A stretch of 21,471 nt of DNA from Candidatus Omnitrophota bacterium (GTDB taxonomy: Bacteria > Omnitrophota > Koll11 > Gygaellales > Profunditerraquicolaceae). The position numbers and the translations under genes were made by a program. Positions 8,427 to 16,357 of this stretch are shown in pieces. The first letter of the stretch is position 1; each line of letters begins with the position of its first letter. The notes beneath the pieces were generated by a model. It was given only the letters and a program-made list of their open reading frames with translations, had not been told where the DNA came from and did not search any database. The stretch spans positions 1 to 21,471 of the forward strand of contig JAQUNE010000004.1 of assembly GCA_028717765.1 (NCBI GenBank). Reading direction: 5' to 3'.

Positions 8427-9196
8427 GAAAAACAATTATTGCCGGAAATTGGAAAATGTATAAAACCATTAAAGAAGCTATTGAGCTTACCAACGGTTTA
8501 ACCAGAGAACTTTTTAAGCTTGATTCTTCCCAGATCGAGGTAGTACTTTGTCCGCCTTTTACTGCCTTAAGCGAAGTTTCTGAAGTTTTAGCTGAATCAG
8601 ATATTCAGCTGGGGGCCCAGGATGTTTATTGGCAGGAAGAAGGCGCATTTACCGGCGAGGTTTCCTGTAAAATGCTTAAGGATGCCGGGGCTAAATTCGT
8701 GATCATCGGCCACTCTGAACGCAGGCAATATTTCTCGGAAACTAACGAGACGGTAAACAAAAAATTAAAAGCGGTTTTAAAGTCAGGGCTTACGCCGATA
8801 GTTTGCGTGGGAGAAACCCTGCAAGAAAGAGAAAAGAACCTTACCTTTAAAATCCTTGAGGAACATGTCGCGGGTGCCCTGAAGGATATTTCCGAAGAAG
8901 AGGCTTTGAAAATTGTAATTGCCTATGAACCGGTCTGGGCAATTGGTACAGGGAAAACTGCCACCCCGCAACAGGCAGAAGAAGTACAAAAATTCATTAG
9001 AGATTTACTGGTAAAGTTGTATAATAAAGAAACGGCAAATACGATCCGAATTCAGTATGGCGGAAGCGTTAAACCGGAAAACATCGCTGAATTGATGCAA
9101 CAGCCTGATATTGATGGCGCCTTAGTCGGAGGTGCGAGCCTTTCAGTGGAATCGTTTGCTACGATCGTTAAAAAAGCAGGAGAGGTAAAAAAATGA
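8423..9196 (+). CDS. tpiA: Triosephosphate isomerase
   Basis: This enzyme interconverts dihydroxyacetone phosphate and glyceraldehyde-3-phosphate in glycolysis and gluconeogenesis. It is a 257-residue TIM barrel of normal length. All catalytic residues are visible: N9 and K11 in AGNWKMYK, H97 in IIGHSERRQ, and the general base E169 in AYEPVWAIGTGKTA (167-180), which also forms the start of the flexible loop 6. The phosphate-binding segments YGGSVKP and GALVGGASL are intact near the C-terminus. The ATG overlaps the pgk stop by four bases (ATGA) and the gene in turn overlaps secG by four bases, so the three genes are translated from one message by coupling. Confidence 0.98.
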   Translation: MRKTIIAGNWKMYKTIKEAIELTNGLTRELFKLDSSQIEVVLCPPFTALSEVSEVLAESDIQLGAQDVYWQEEGAFTGEVSCKMLKDAGAKFVIIGHSERRQYFSETNETVNKKLKAVLKSGLTPIVCVGETLQEREKNLTFKILEEHVAGALKDISEEEALKIVIAYEPVWAIGTGKTATPQQAEEVQKFIRDLLVKLYNKETANTIRIQYGGSVKPENIAELMQQPDIDGALVGGASLSVESFATIVKKAGEVKK

Positions 9197-9594
9197 TGGG
9201 TTTGATAATTTTTCTTCATGTTACTATCTGCGTTTTATTGATTATTATTATTCTTATCCAAGCAGGAAGAGGCGGCGGGTTAGTTGAAGGCTTTTCCGGA
9301 GTAGAGTCAATGTTTGGCCCGAAAACTAATGCTTTTCTTACGCGCCTTACTGCCATTTTGTCGGTGATGTTTTTTTGCACCTGCCTGACATTGGCATTTT
9401 TATCGGCAAAACAAAGCCGTTCCTTAATGCGTAATATTAAAACTTCAACTCTGCCCGTACAAGCGACAACTCAAACAGCGCCTGTTAACACGCAGACTGC
9501 GGCACCCGCACAAGGACAGAGCACTAAACAAGAGCCGCCTGCAGCACAAGAAAACTCCCAGCAGAATACAAAGGAGCCGGTAAAAACTGAATAA
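9193..9594 (+). CDS. secG: Preprotein translocase subunit SecG with long polar tail
   Basis: SecG is the small SecYEG subunit that assists SecA-driven protein export in the inner membrane. The first 75 or so residues fit the family: helix 1 (about 3-22), the conserved cytoplasmic loop with AGRGGGLVEGFSG (24-36) and FGPKTNAFLTRLT, and helix 2 (about 53-70). After that comes a tail of about 55 residues rich in Q, T, P and A with acidic and basic residues, which makes the protein 133 residues long against roughly 75-110 in most bacteria. Two ATGs are adjacent (9193 and 9196); the first overlaps the tpiA stop in the usual ATGA arrangement. The tpiA-secG adjacency is common in several bacterial phyla. 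Confidence 0.93.
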   Translation: MMGLIIFLHVTICVLLIIIILIQAGRGGGLVEGFSGVESMFGPKTNAFLTRLTAILSVMFFCTCLTLAFLSAKQSRSLMRNIKTSTLPVQATTQTAPVNTQTAAPAQGQSTKQEPPAAQENSQQNTKEPVKTE

Positions 9595-10741
9595 GAAGAT
9601 ATTTTGGGTTTACGCCTTAAGTAGCGCGGTCTATTTCACGCAAGGCATCGAAAGCCTTCCTTCCCAAGGTTTATTCTATTATCTCAAGGAAACTTTAAAG
9701 TTCTCTCCTGAAAAAATCATGGTTATCTCCAGCATAACCACTTTTGCCTGGCTGGTAAAACCCGTCATTGGGTACTTGATCGACAATTTCTTTAACAAAA
9801 GGGCCTGGGTTTTTCTTTCCTTAGCCCTGGATGTTATTTTAGTATCAGTTATCGGCCTAAAATACCTGCCGCTTTTTGTTTTAGTTGCCTTTTTAATCTT
9901 AAATTCTACGAATGCCGCTTTTCGGGATGTAGCTGTGGATGGCATTATGTGCGTAGAAGGGAAAAAATATAGCGCTACCGGAAAGATCCAGAGTATCCAG
10001 TGGATATCGATCTCCGTGGCAATTCTACTTACAGGGATAGGAGGTGGCTATCTAGCGGAAAAATGGGGATACAGAGTAGCTTTTCTATGTTTGATCCCAG
10101 TATATTTTTTAGTCGCTATCCCCACTTATTTCTTCCAGGAAGACAGTAGTAAAGAAGCCGGCATCCGTTCAACCCTATTTTCTGATTTAAAAAAATTATT
10201 TAGTGATAAAAGATTACTAATTATCGGCCTATTTATTTTTCTTTATAAATATTCACCCTCTTTTGGAACCCCGCTTTTTTTCGTTCAGAGGGATGAATTT
10301 AAGTGGGGCAAAATTTGGATAGGCGTATTAGGGACAATCAGTACTGTATTCGGGATCATTGGTTCATTGCTTTATTACAAATTTAGCCGCAAGATCAACC
10401 TTAAGAAATGGCTTTACATTTCTGTCTTTATCGGGGCAGTCACTACTTTAAGTTATCTTTATTACACGCCGGTCACGGCTGTAGTCTACGATATAATATA
10501 CAGCTTAATGGGAATGTTTATTTTTTTAATGGTGATGGACTTTATGGCCAGGCATTCAACCAAAGGGCTAGAGGCTACTTCATTCGCATTGCTCTGTAGT
10601 TTTAGTAATTTAGCCCTGGTGACAAGTAATTTATCAGGAGCTTTTTTATTACCGGTTTTAGGATTAAAATGGTTGATTGTTATCTCGGCAGTCACCAGTT
10701 TTCTTTGTCTACCATTAATTAATAAAATTAAAGAAAGTTAA
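9587..10741 (+). CDS. MFS transporter, BT1/folate-biopterin or AmpG-like; probable CTG start
   Basis: A major facilitator superfamily protein with about 12 membrane helices, 384 residues if started at 9587. The first ATG in the frame is at 9719, but 44 codons upstream still encode convincing family sequence (FWVYALSSAVYFTQG, then ESLPSQGLFYYLKETL), including the first helix. There is no ATG, GTG or TTG in that stretch. A CTG at 9587 gives MNKKIFWVYA and lies ten bases after AAGGAG (9571-9576), and a TAA stop at 9581-9583 limits the frame. The gene would overlap secG by eight bases. Family marks are the cytoplasmic loop LVKPVIGYLID and AFRDVAVDGIMCVEG, similar to the AFSDVVxDxL segment of BT1 proteins. 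The substrate is not predictable. It is the last gene of the pgk operon. Confidence 0.82.
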   Translation: MNKKIFWVYALSSAVYFTQGIESLPSQGLFYYLKETLKFSPEKIMVISSITTFAWLVKPVIGYLIDNFFNKRAWVFLSLALDVILVSVIGLKYLPLFVLVAFLILNSTNAAFRDVAVDGIMCVEGKKYSATGKIQSIQWISISVAILLTGIGGGYLAEKWGYRVAFLCLIPVYFLVAIPTYFFQEDSSKEAGIRSTLFSDLKKLFSDKRLLIIGLFIFLYKYSPSFGTPLFFVQRDEFKWGKIWIGVLGTISTVFGIIGSLLYYKFSRKINLKKWLYISVFIGAVTTLSYLYYTPVTAVVYDIIYSLMGMFIFLMVMDFMARHSTKGLEATSFALLCSFSNLALVTSNLSGAFLLPVLGLKWLIVISAVTSFLCLPLINKIKES

Positions 10742-10743
10742 GC

Positions 10744-10772
10744 TTGCCTTTTTAATTAAGCTCATATATAAT
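10744..10772 (+). promoter_or_regulatory. Sigma70-type promoter for marC-glgC, probably leaderless
   Basis: TTGCCT at 10744-10749, a 17-bp spacer, and a perfect TATAAT at 10767-10772. The marC ATG (10781) is only eight bases beyond the -10 box and has no Shine-Dalgarno, so transcript and coding region should begin almost together. GTAC occupies 10775-10778. The heptamer TTAAGCT occurs twice, at 10738-10744 and 10756-10762, on either side of the -35 box; it could be an operator or chance. Confidence 0.7.
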
Positions 10773-10780
10773 ATGTACTT

Positions 10781-11392
10781 ATGTTAGAGACATTAAAACC
10801 CTATATACTTACTTTTATCCCTTTGTTCGTAGCAGTAGACGCTATTGGTAATGTGCCCTTATTTATTTCCATAGTCGAAGGCGCAACCAAGAAACAAAGG
10901 CATAAAATCATCATCGATTCCGTAGTCACTGCTACTTTAGTGGCACTGCTTTTCATGCTGATTGGAAAGGTAGTTTTACGCTTAATCGGCATTAGCATAG
11001 CGGATTTTCAGGTTGCCGGAGGACTACTTTTATTTGTCATTGCCGTACGGCTTTTATTACCGGGCAGCGGCAAGAGCTTTCTTACTAACGGACACGATAA
11101 AGATGTGGGGGTTTTTCCTTTAGGGACCCCCTTAATTACCGGGCCGGCAGTTTTAACCACCACAATCATCATGCTAGATAGTTTTGGCTTAGTAGCAACT
11201 TTTGTCTCTTTGGTAATAAATATGGCCATCGTCTGGATCACACTGGTAAAAGCGGATTTTTTTATGAATATGATGGGCCAGGGAGGAACGCGCGCCTTCT
11301 CTAAAATTATGTACATACTCCTCGCGGCAATTGGTGTAATGATGGTAAGAAAGGGATTTTTTGGATTTCTTAGCTTGGTGCCTTTAAGATGA
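10781..11392 (+). CDS. MarC family integral membrane protein
   Basis: A 203-residue protein of the MarC (UPF0056) family, small inner-membrane proteins with about six helices whose transport function is not established. Family features include an N-terminal FIPLFVAVDAIGNVPLF, the helix GGLLLFVIAVRLLLPG, and the central VGVFPLGTPLITGPAVLTT with its conserved Pro and Gly residues, followed by hydrophobic helices to the C-terminus. The length is typical. The start is an ATG just after a strong promoter with no ribosome-binding site. The 3' end overlaps glgC by four bases, so the two are co-translated. The old link of MarC to multiple antibiotic resistance was not upheld for the family, and no drug-resistance role should be read into this call. 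Confidence 0.9.
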   Translation: MLETLKPYILTFIPLFVAVDAIGNVPLFISIVEGATKKQRHKIIIDSVVTATLVALLFMLIGKVVLRLIGISIADFQVAGGLLLFVIAVRLLLPGSGKSFLTNGHDKDVGVFPLGTPLITGPAVLTTTIIMLDSFGLVATFVSLVINMAIVWITLVKADFFMNMMGQGGTRAFSKIMYILLAAIGVMMVRKGFFGFLSLVPLR

Positions 11393-12615
11393 TGAAAAAA
11401 GTTTTGACATTTATTATGGCCGGCGGAAAAGGCGAGAGGCTACTACCTTTAACCAGGGACAGGACAAAACCCGCAGTCCCTTTTGGCGGTATTTATCGGA
11501 TCGTTGATTTTACTTTAAGCAATTGCATTAATTCCGGATTACGCAGGATCTATGTACTCACGCAATATAAATCCGCGTCTTTACAGAGGCATATCCGTTT
11601 AGGTTGGAATATCCTGCCTTCAGAGTTGGATCAGTTTATAGAATTATTGCCCGCACAGCAAAGAATCGGAGAAAGCTGGTATATGGGTACCGCGGATGCA
11701 ATTTATCAAAATTTTTATACCGTAGAAATGGACAGATCTGATGAAGTACTGATTTTAGCCGGCGACCATATCTACAAGATGAATTATTATACCATGATTG
11801 ATTTTCACCGCCAGGTTGATGCGGACCTGACTGTTGGCGTTGTAGAAGTAAACAAAGCCAGGTCAGCGCATTTAGGCGTAGTAGAAGTTGATAGCATGGG
11901 CAGGGTTAAGGGTTTTGAAGAAAAACCAAAGGCCCCAAAAACTATTCCCCATAATCCGGAAAAGATTTATGCCTCAATGGGTATCTATGTATTTAAAAAT
12001 GAGGTTTTAGCGCAGGAATTACAAGAAGATGCTAAAAAACCTAATTCTTCCCATGATTTTGGAAAAGATATTATCCCTCAGATGCTTAAAAAAGGGTTGA
12101 AGGTTGCGGCCTTTAATTTCATCGACGAGAATAAAAAAGAAGCAAAATATTGGAGGGACATCGGTACCATCGATGCTTATTACGAGGCAAACATGGACCT
12201 AATTGAAGTTGACCCGGTATTTAATCTATATGACCGGGAATGGCCAATTAGAACATTTCAGGAACAATTTCCTCCGGCAAAAACCGTTTTCTCCGGAGAT
12301 GAGGTTACTGGCCGAATAGGCCTGGCATTGGATTCTTTGGTTTCCGGTGGCTGTATTATCAGTGGTGGGCGGATCGGACGCTGCATCGTCTCGCCAAATG
12401 TCAGGGTAAATAGCTATTCTCAGGTTTATGACTCTATCCTCATGGAAGGCGTGAATGTCGGCAGATACGCTAAAATTAAAAGAGCGATTATTGACAAGGA
12501 TGTTACTATTCCGCAAGGAATGGTTATCGGCTATGACTTAGACGAAGATAGAAAGCATTTTTTTGTTAGCGATTCAGGAATTGTGGTAGTGGCTAAAGGC
12601 ACAGAAATTAAATGA
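11389..12615 (+). CDS. glgC: Glucose-1-phosphate adenylyltransferase (ADP-glucose pyrophosphorylase)
   Basis: This enzyme makes ADP-glucose from ATP and glucose-1-phosphate, the first committed step of bacterial glycogen synthesis. At 408 residues it is full length. The nucleotidyltransferase domain shows MAGGKGERLLPLT (10-22), RTKPAVPFGG (25-34), WYMGTADAIYQN (97-108), the metal-binding AGDHIYKM (124-131), FEEKP (176-180) and YWRDIGT (254-260). The C-terminal part (about 295-408) is a left-handed beta-helix with hexapeptide-like repeats that normally carries allosteric sites. Two ATGs are adjacent (11389 and 11392); the first forms the four-base overlap with marC. The stop overlaps the acetyltransferase gene by four bases. 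No glgA, glgB or glgP is present in the window. Confidence 0.96.
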   Translation: MMKKVLTFIMAGGKGERLLPLTRDRTKPAVPFGGIYRIVDFTLSNCINSGLRRIYVLTQYKSASLQRHIRLGWNILPSELDQFIELLPAQQRIGESWYMGTADAIYQNFYTVEMDRSDEVLILAGDHIYKMNYYTMIDFHRQVDADLTVGVVEVNKARSAHLGVVEVDSMGRVKGFEEKPKAPKTIPHNPEKIYASMGIYVFKNEVLAQELQEDAKKPNSSHDFGKDIIPQMLKKGLKVAAFNFIDENKKEAKYWRDIGTIDAYYEANMDLIEVDPVFNLYDREWPIRTFQEQFPPAKTVFSGDEVTGRIGLALDSLVSGGCIISGGRIGRCIVSPNVRVNSYSQVYDSILMEGVNVGRYAKIKRAIIDKDVTIPQGMVIGYDLDEDRKHFFVSDSGIVVVAKGTEIK

Positions 12616-13061
12616 TCAGAAAAGCAAAAATAAAAGATATTAAACAAATTCAGAATCTAATCAATTTCTTTGCCAAGAAAGACCTTATGCTTGCGCGTTC
12701 CTTGAACGAACTCTATGAAAATATCCGGGATTTTTGGGTATACGAAGAAAAGGAAAAGGTTTTAGGCTGCGCTGCGCTGCATATTTCCTGGGATGATTTG
12801 GCAGAAATCAAATCTTTGGCAGTGGCAAAAAATAAACAGGGTAAAGGAATCGGCCAAAATTTAATTCAGGCCTGCCTTGAAGAAGCAAAATTTTTAGGGG
12901 CAAAACAGATTTTCGTGCTTACTTACAGGTCGGAATTTTTCAAAAAAATCGGCTTTAGGCGAATCAAAAATTCCGAACTTCCCCATAAAATCTGGGCTGA
13001 ATGCATCAACTGCTGCAAATTCCCCAATTGCCAAGAAGTTGCGATGATCAAAGAGCTATAA
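12612..13061 (+). CDS. GNAT acetyltransferase, short ArgA-like (N-acetylglutamate synthase type)
   Basis: A 149-residue single-domain GNAT protein. The acetyl-CoA loop is QGKGIG (76-81) after the beta-strand EIKSLAVA, and the body resembles stand-alone N-acetylglutamate synthases: LNELYENIRDFWVYEE, VLGCAALHISWDDLAEIKSLAV and FVLTYRSEFFKKIGF. If so, it acetylates glutamate for arginine synthesis in the cytosol, without the amino-acid-kinase domain of classical ArgA. The C-terminus has a compact cysteine cluster (C131, C134, C135, C140) before QEVAMIKEL, suggestive of a metal site. It overlaps glgC by four bases. No other arginine gene is nearby, so the function rests on family resemblance alone and another amine substrate is possible. 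Confidence 0.72.
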   Translation: MIRKAKIKDIKQIQNLINFFAKKDLMLARSLNELYENIRDFWVYEEKEKVLGCAALHISWDDLAEIKSLAVAKNKQGKGIGQNLIQACLEEAKFLGAKQIFVLTYRSEFFKKIGFRRIKNSELPHKIWAECINCCKFPNCQEVAMIKEL

Positions 13062-13083
13062 ATCAAAAAACCTCGGAGGAAAA

Positions 13084-14235
13084 ATGGATTATCTTTTAAC
13101 TGATGAACAAAAAATGATCCGCGATTTAGCAAGAAAAATTGCCGAAGAAAAAATCCGGCCGGTAGCTGCCAAATACGACCAGAGCGAAGAATACCCTTGG
13201 GATGTAATTAAGGTTATTGCTGACTCGGGGTTGTTTGGATTATTCATACCTGAAGAATACGGTGGGATGAAGGTCGGTGTTTTAAACCTTTGTATCGCTA
13301 CTGAAGAATTATCCCGCGCCTGCGGAGGTATCGCAGTTTGCTATGCAGCCAGTGCCTTAGGGACATTTCCCATTGTGCTTTTTGGAAGCGATGAACAGAA
13401 AAAGAAATACCTCCCTGATCTAGCCAGTGGTAAAAAAGTCGCAGCCTTTGGAATTACTGAGCCAGAAGCAGGGTCTGACGCCTCAGCGATCAAGACTACC
13501 GCAAAAAAAGAAGGTAATCACTATATTTTAAACGGCCTCAAACATTTTATTACCAATGGCGGTGACGCAGAAACCTATGTCGTAATTGCCATGACCGATA
13601 AAACTAAGGGTGCACGCGGGGCATCTGCTTTTATCGTGGAAAAGGGCACTGCGGGTTTTACTTTCGGAAAAAAGGAAGATAAATTCGGTATTCGCGCCTC
13701 ATCAACCAGGGAACTCATTTTTACTGATTGCAAGATCCCAAAAGAAAACCTGCTCTCTAAAGAAGGTATGGGGTTTATCGTAACCATGAAAACTTTCGAC
13801 ATGTCACGGCCAGGAGTCGCGGCCCAAGCACTTGGGATAGGGCAGGGGGCTTTGGACTTGGCTGTAAAATATGCCAAACAAAGGGTTCAATTTGGAAAAC
13901 CGATCTCCAGTTTTCAGGGAATCCAGTGGATGATTGCTGATATGGCCACAGAAATCGAAGCCGCCCGTGCATTAATTTATGCTACAGCAAGAATGGTAGA
14001 TGCTGGGATAACCGGGGTTTCTAAAGAATCGGCAATGGCTAAAATGTTTGCCTCTGATGTGGCAATGAAGGTTAGCCTCGATGCCTTACAGATCTTTGGC
14101 GGCTACGGATATATGAAGGATTACCCGATTGAAAAATATGTCAGGGATGCCAAGATTACCCAGATATACGAAGGCACAAACCAGATCCAACGTAATATCA
14201 TCGCCCTGCAAGTAATAAAGGAAACAGCGAAATAA
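13084..14235 (+). CDS. Short-chain acyl-CoA dehydrogenase (butyryl-/caffeyl-CoA reductase type)
   Basis: A 383-residue flavoprotein of the acyl-CoA dehydrogenase family. Visible features are the FAD/substrate segment FGITEPEAGSDASAIKT, the middle beta-domain motif NGLKHFITNGG, the C-terminal flavin site (KQRVQFGKPISSFQG), the DALQIFGGYGY segment, and the catalytic base E363 in IYEGTNQIQR, the position used by short-chain and butyryl-CoA dehydrogenases. A strong GGAGGA site (13075-13080) precedes the ATG. EtfB and a ferredoxin-fused EtfA follow with gaps of one and two bases, so the three almost certainly form one complex. In such anaerobic sets the enzyme usually works as an enoyl-CoA reductase fed by bifurcating Etf rather than in beta-oxidation. 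The substrate chain is not determined. Confidence 0.92.
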   Translation: MDYLLTDEQKMIRDLARKIAEEKIRPVAAKYDQSEEYPWDVIKVIADSGLFGLFIPEEYGGMKVGVLNLCIATEELSRACGGIAVCYAASALGTFPIVLFGSDEQKKKYLPDLASGKKVAAFGITEPEAGSDASAIKTTAKKEGNHYILNGLKHFITNGGDAETYVVIAMTDKTKGARGASAFIVEKGTAGFTFGKKEDKFGIRASSTRELIFTDCKIPKENLLSKEGMGFIVTMKTFDMSRPGVAAQALGIGQGALDLAVKYAKQRVQFGKPISSFQGIQWMIADMATEIEAARALIYATARMVDAGITGVSKESAMAKMFASDVAMKVSLDALQIFGGYGYMKDYPIEKYVRDAKITQIYEGTNQIQRNIIALQVIKETAK

Positions 14236-14236
14236 T

Positions 14237-15019
14237 ATGAATATCATTGTTTGCATAAAACAGGTCCCGGAAACTACGGAAGTAAGGATTAACCCGGAAA
14301 CTAATACCCTTATTCGTGAAGGTGTCAAATCAATTATCAATCCTTTTGATATGTACGCCATAGAAGAAGCAATCCGGCTAAAGGAAAAATTTGGCGGCAA
14401 GGTCACAGCGGTTTCTATGGGCCCGCCTCAGGCAGATGCTGCTTTAAGGGAAGCGATTTCCTTAGGTGCGGATGAAGGTGTTTTAGTCTGCGACCGTGCT
14501 TTTGCCGGAAGTGACACTTGGGCAACAAGTTACACCTTATCACAAGCAATTAAAAAAGTAGGTGCGTTTGACCTGATTATTTGCGGCAAGCAGGCATCTG
14601 ATGGCGATACTGCACAGGTCGGTCCGGGAATTTCCACACATTTAGACATCCCCCAAGTTACCTACGTAAAGAAAATTGAAGAGGCTAAAGATAATTCCTT
14701 GCGCGTAGAAAGAATGTTAGAAGAGGGTTTTGAAATTATTGAAACTCCATTACCGGCATTATTAACAGTAGTGAAAGAAATTAATGAACCTAGATTACCA
14801 TCTTTAAAAGGTTTAATGCGCGCAAAAAGCGCTAAAATCACTTTGCTTACGCAAAAAGAATTAAATTTGGATAGCCAAAGTATCGGCCTTTGCGGCTCAC
14901 CAACTCAAGTAGTAAAAATTTTTACACCTGCGCAGAGAACCGGAGGCCAAATGCTTAAAGGCGAAATCCCGGAAATTGCCCAAGAGTTGGTAAATCTGAT
15001 TAAAGACGAGGTATATTAA
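14237..15019 (+). CDS. etfB: Electron transfer flavoprotein beta subunit
   Basis: A 260-residue EtfB of normal length, the partner of EtfA in a heterodimer that carries electrons to or from the acyl-CoA dehydrogenase. Characteristic segments are MNIIVCIKQVPETTEVRIN at the N-terminus, INPFDMYAIEEAIRLKE, the nucleotide-binding GGKVTAVSMGPPQAD, and IICGKQASDGDTAQVGPGI, which is the family signature. In electron-bifurcating Etfs the AMP site of this subunit holds a second FAD; the similarity to anaerobe-type EtfB and the operon context make that likely, but it is not proven by any single residue here. The gene sits one base after the dehydrogenase stop and two bases ahead of etfA. Confidence 0.94.
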   Translation: MNIIVCIKQVPETTEVRINPETNTLIREGVKSIINPFDMYAIEEAIRLKEKFGGKVTAVSMGPPQADAALREAISLGADEGVLVCDRAFAGSDTWATSYTLSQAIKKVGAFDLIICGKQASDGDTAQVGPGISTHLDIPQVTYVKKIEEAKDNSLRVERMLEEGFEIIETPLPALLTVVKEINEPRLPSLKGLMRAKSAKITLLTQKELNLDSQSIGLCGSPTQVVKIFTPAQRTGGQMLKGEIPEIAQELVNLIKDEVY

Positions 15020-15021
15020 TT

Positions 15022-16224
15022 ATGTCGATCAAGATTATTTCCGAAAAATGCACCGGTTGCTCATTATGCGTAAAGGTTTGCCCCTTTGATGCCATCCGGA
15101 TCACGGAAAAAAAGGCGGCCATTGACCTAAATAAATGTAATCTTTGCGGTGCCTGTGTGCATACCTGTAAATTTAAGGCAATAGTCTTGGAAAAACCACA
15201 GCCAACATGTGTACTCCCCGATATAAAAGATTACAAGGGCATCTGGGTATTCATAGAGCAGAAGAACGGTAAAGTGCAGTCTGTAGCTTATGAGCTTCTG
15301 GGAAAAGCGCGCGAATTGGCTGGTAAGTTAAACTGTGATGTGAGCGCAGTCTTAATCGGTAACAAATTAGACGATCAGCTAGATGAAGTAATCTGGCACG
15401 GTGCGGATAATATCTACCTGGTTGAAGCTCCGGAAATCTTTAATTTTCAAGACGAGCCTTACACTAATATCCTTGTAAAATTAGTACAAAAATATAAGCC
15501 TGAAGTTTTACTTTGCGGAGCAACCTCGATCGGCCGTTCCTTGATTTCCCGGGTTGCGATTAAGATCAAGGCCGGGCTAACCGCGGATTGCACTGGTTTA
15601 GATATTGATCCGGAAAAGAAAATTCTCTTACAGACCCGTCCGGCATTTGGCGGTAATATCATGGCGACGATTATTTCTCCCAATTATCGCCCGCAGATGG
15701 CCACGGTCAGGCATAAGGTGATGCAACCAATTACGCCGGATAAAAAACGTAAAGGAAAGATTATCAGGGAAAGTTTTGACCTCTCAGTATACGCCTCCCG
15801 GACAAAACTCCTTGATATTGTCGAAGAAATTGAAACCCTGGTGAATATCTCCGAAGCAGACATTATTGTTTCCGGAGGCAGGGGGATAGGGGGTAAGGAA
15901 AATTTTAAAATATTAGAAGAATTTGCCCATGTTTTAGGGGCAGCCGTAGGCTCTTCGCGCGCCGCAGTAGATTCCGGCTGGATTCCTTATTCTCACCAAG
16001 TCGGACAAACCGGCAGGACCGTTGCCCCAAAGATTTATTTTGCCTGTGGCATTTCCGGACAAATTCAGCATCTCGTAGGAATGCAATCCTCAAAAATCAT
16101 CGTGGCAATTAACAAAGATCCTGATGCGCCGATTTTTAAAGTTGCCACTTACGGAATTGTTGGCGACCTTTTTCAAATCATCCCTGCCTTAACCAAACAA
16201 TTTAAAGAAGTTTTAAAGAAATAG
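15022..16224 (+). CDS. etfA: Electron transfer flavoprotein alpha subunit with N-terminal 2[4Fe-4S] ferredoxin domain
   Basis: A 400-residue EtfA, about 70 residues longer than standard because of an N-terminal bacterial-type ferredoxin domain. Two cluster motifs are complete: C10, C13, C16 with C20, and C39, C42, C45 with C49 (the second lacks the usual Pro after the last Cys). The EtfA body follows, with LCGATSIGRSLISRVA in the N-terminal Etf domain and the FAD site GGRGIGGKENF, SRAAVDSGWIPYSHQVGQTG, YFACGISGQIQHLVGM and IVAINKDPDAPIF. Such ferredoxin-bearing EtfA subunits are known from caffeyl-CoA reductase (CarE) and lactate dehydrogenase (LctC) of Acetobacterium, both bifurcating. A GAGG site lies ten bases before the ATG. 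Predicted role: coupling NADH oxidation to enoyl-CoA and ferredoxin reduction. Confidence 0.95.
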   Translation: MSIKIISEKCTGCSLCVKVCPFDAIRITEKKAAIDLNKCNLCGACVHTCKFKAIVLEKPQPTCVLPDIKDYKGIWVFIEQKNGKVQSVAYELLGKARELAGKLNCDVSAVLIGNKLDDQLDEVIWHGADNIYLVEAPEIFNFQDEPYTNILVKLVQKYKPEVLLCGATSIGRSLISRVAIKIKAGLTADCTGLDIDPEKKILLQTRPAFGGNIMATIISPNYRPQMATVRHKVMQPITPDKKRKGKIIRESFDLSVYASRTKLLDIVEEIETLVNISEADIIVSGGRGIGGKENFKILEEFAHVLGAAVGSSRAAVDSGWIPYSHQVGQTGRTVAPKIYFACGISGQIQHLVGMQSSKIIVAINKDPDAPIFKVATYGIVGDLFQIIPALTKQFKEVLKK

Positions 16225-16357
16225 CCTTTTTCTGTAAATTTGGCCTTAAGAAAACGTTTACATTTTTTCCTAATTTTTTCTTGCATTTTGTAAAAAACCT
16301 GTCAAACTTTAAGTAACAGCTTAATTTTAAACGAGTTTTAGTGCAGCCTAATAAAAA

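Noticed and set aside
10741..10762. AGCTT/AAGCT inverted repeat after the MFS gene, as a terminator
   Set aside because: Five-pair stem with a 12-base loop and no T-tract; it lies inside the marC promoter region.
16233..16268. TGTAAA/TTTACA inverted repeat followed by a T-run after etfA, as a terminator
   Set aside because: The stem is only six AT-rich pairs with an 18-base loop; too weak to call.
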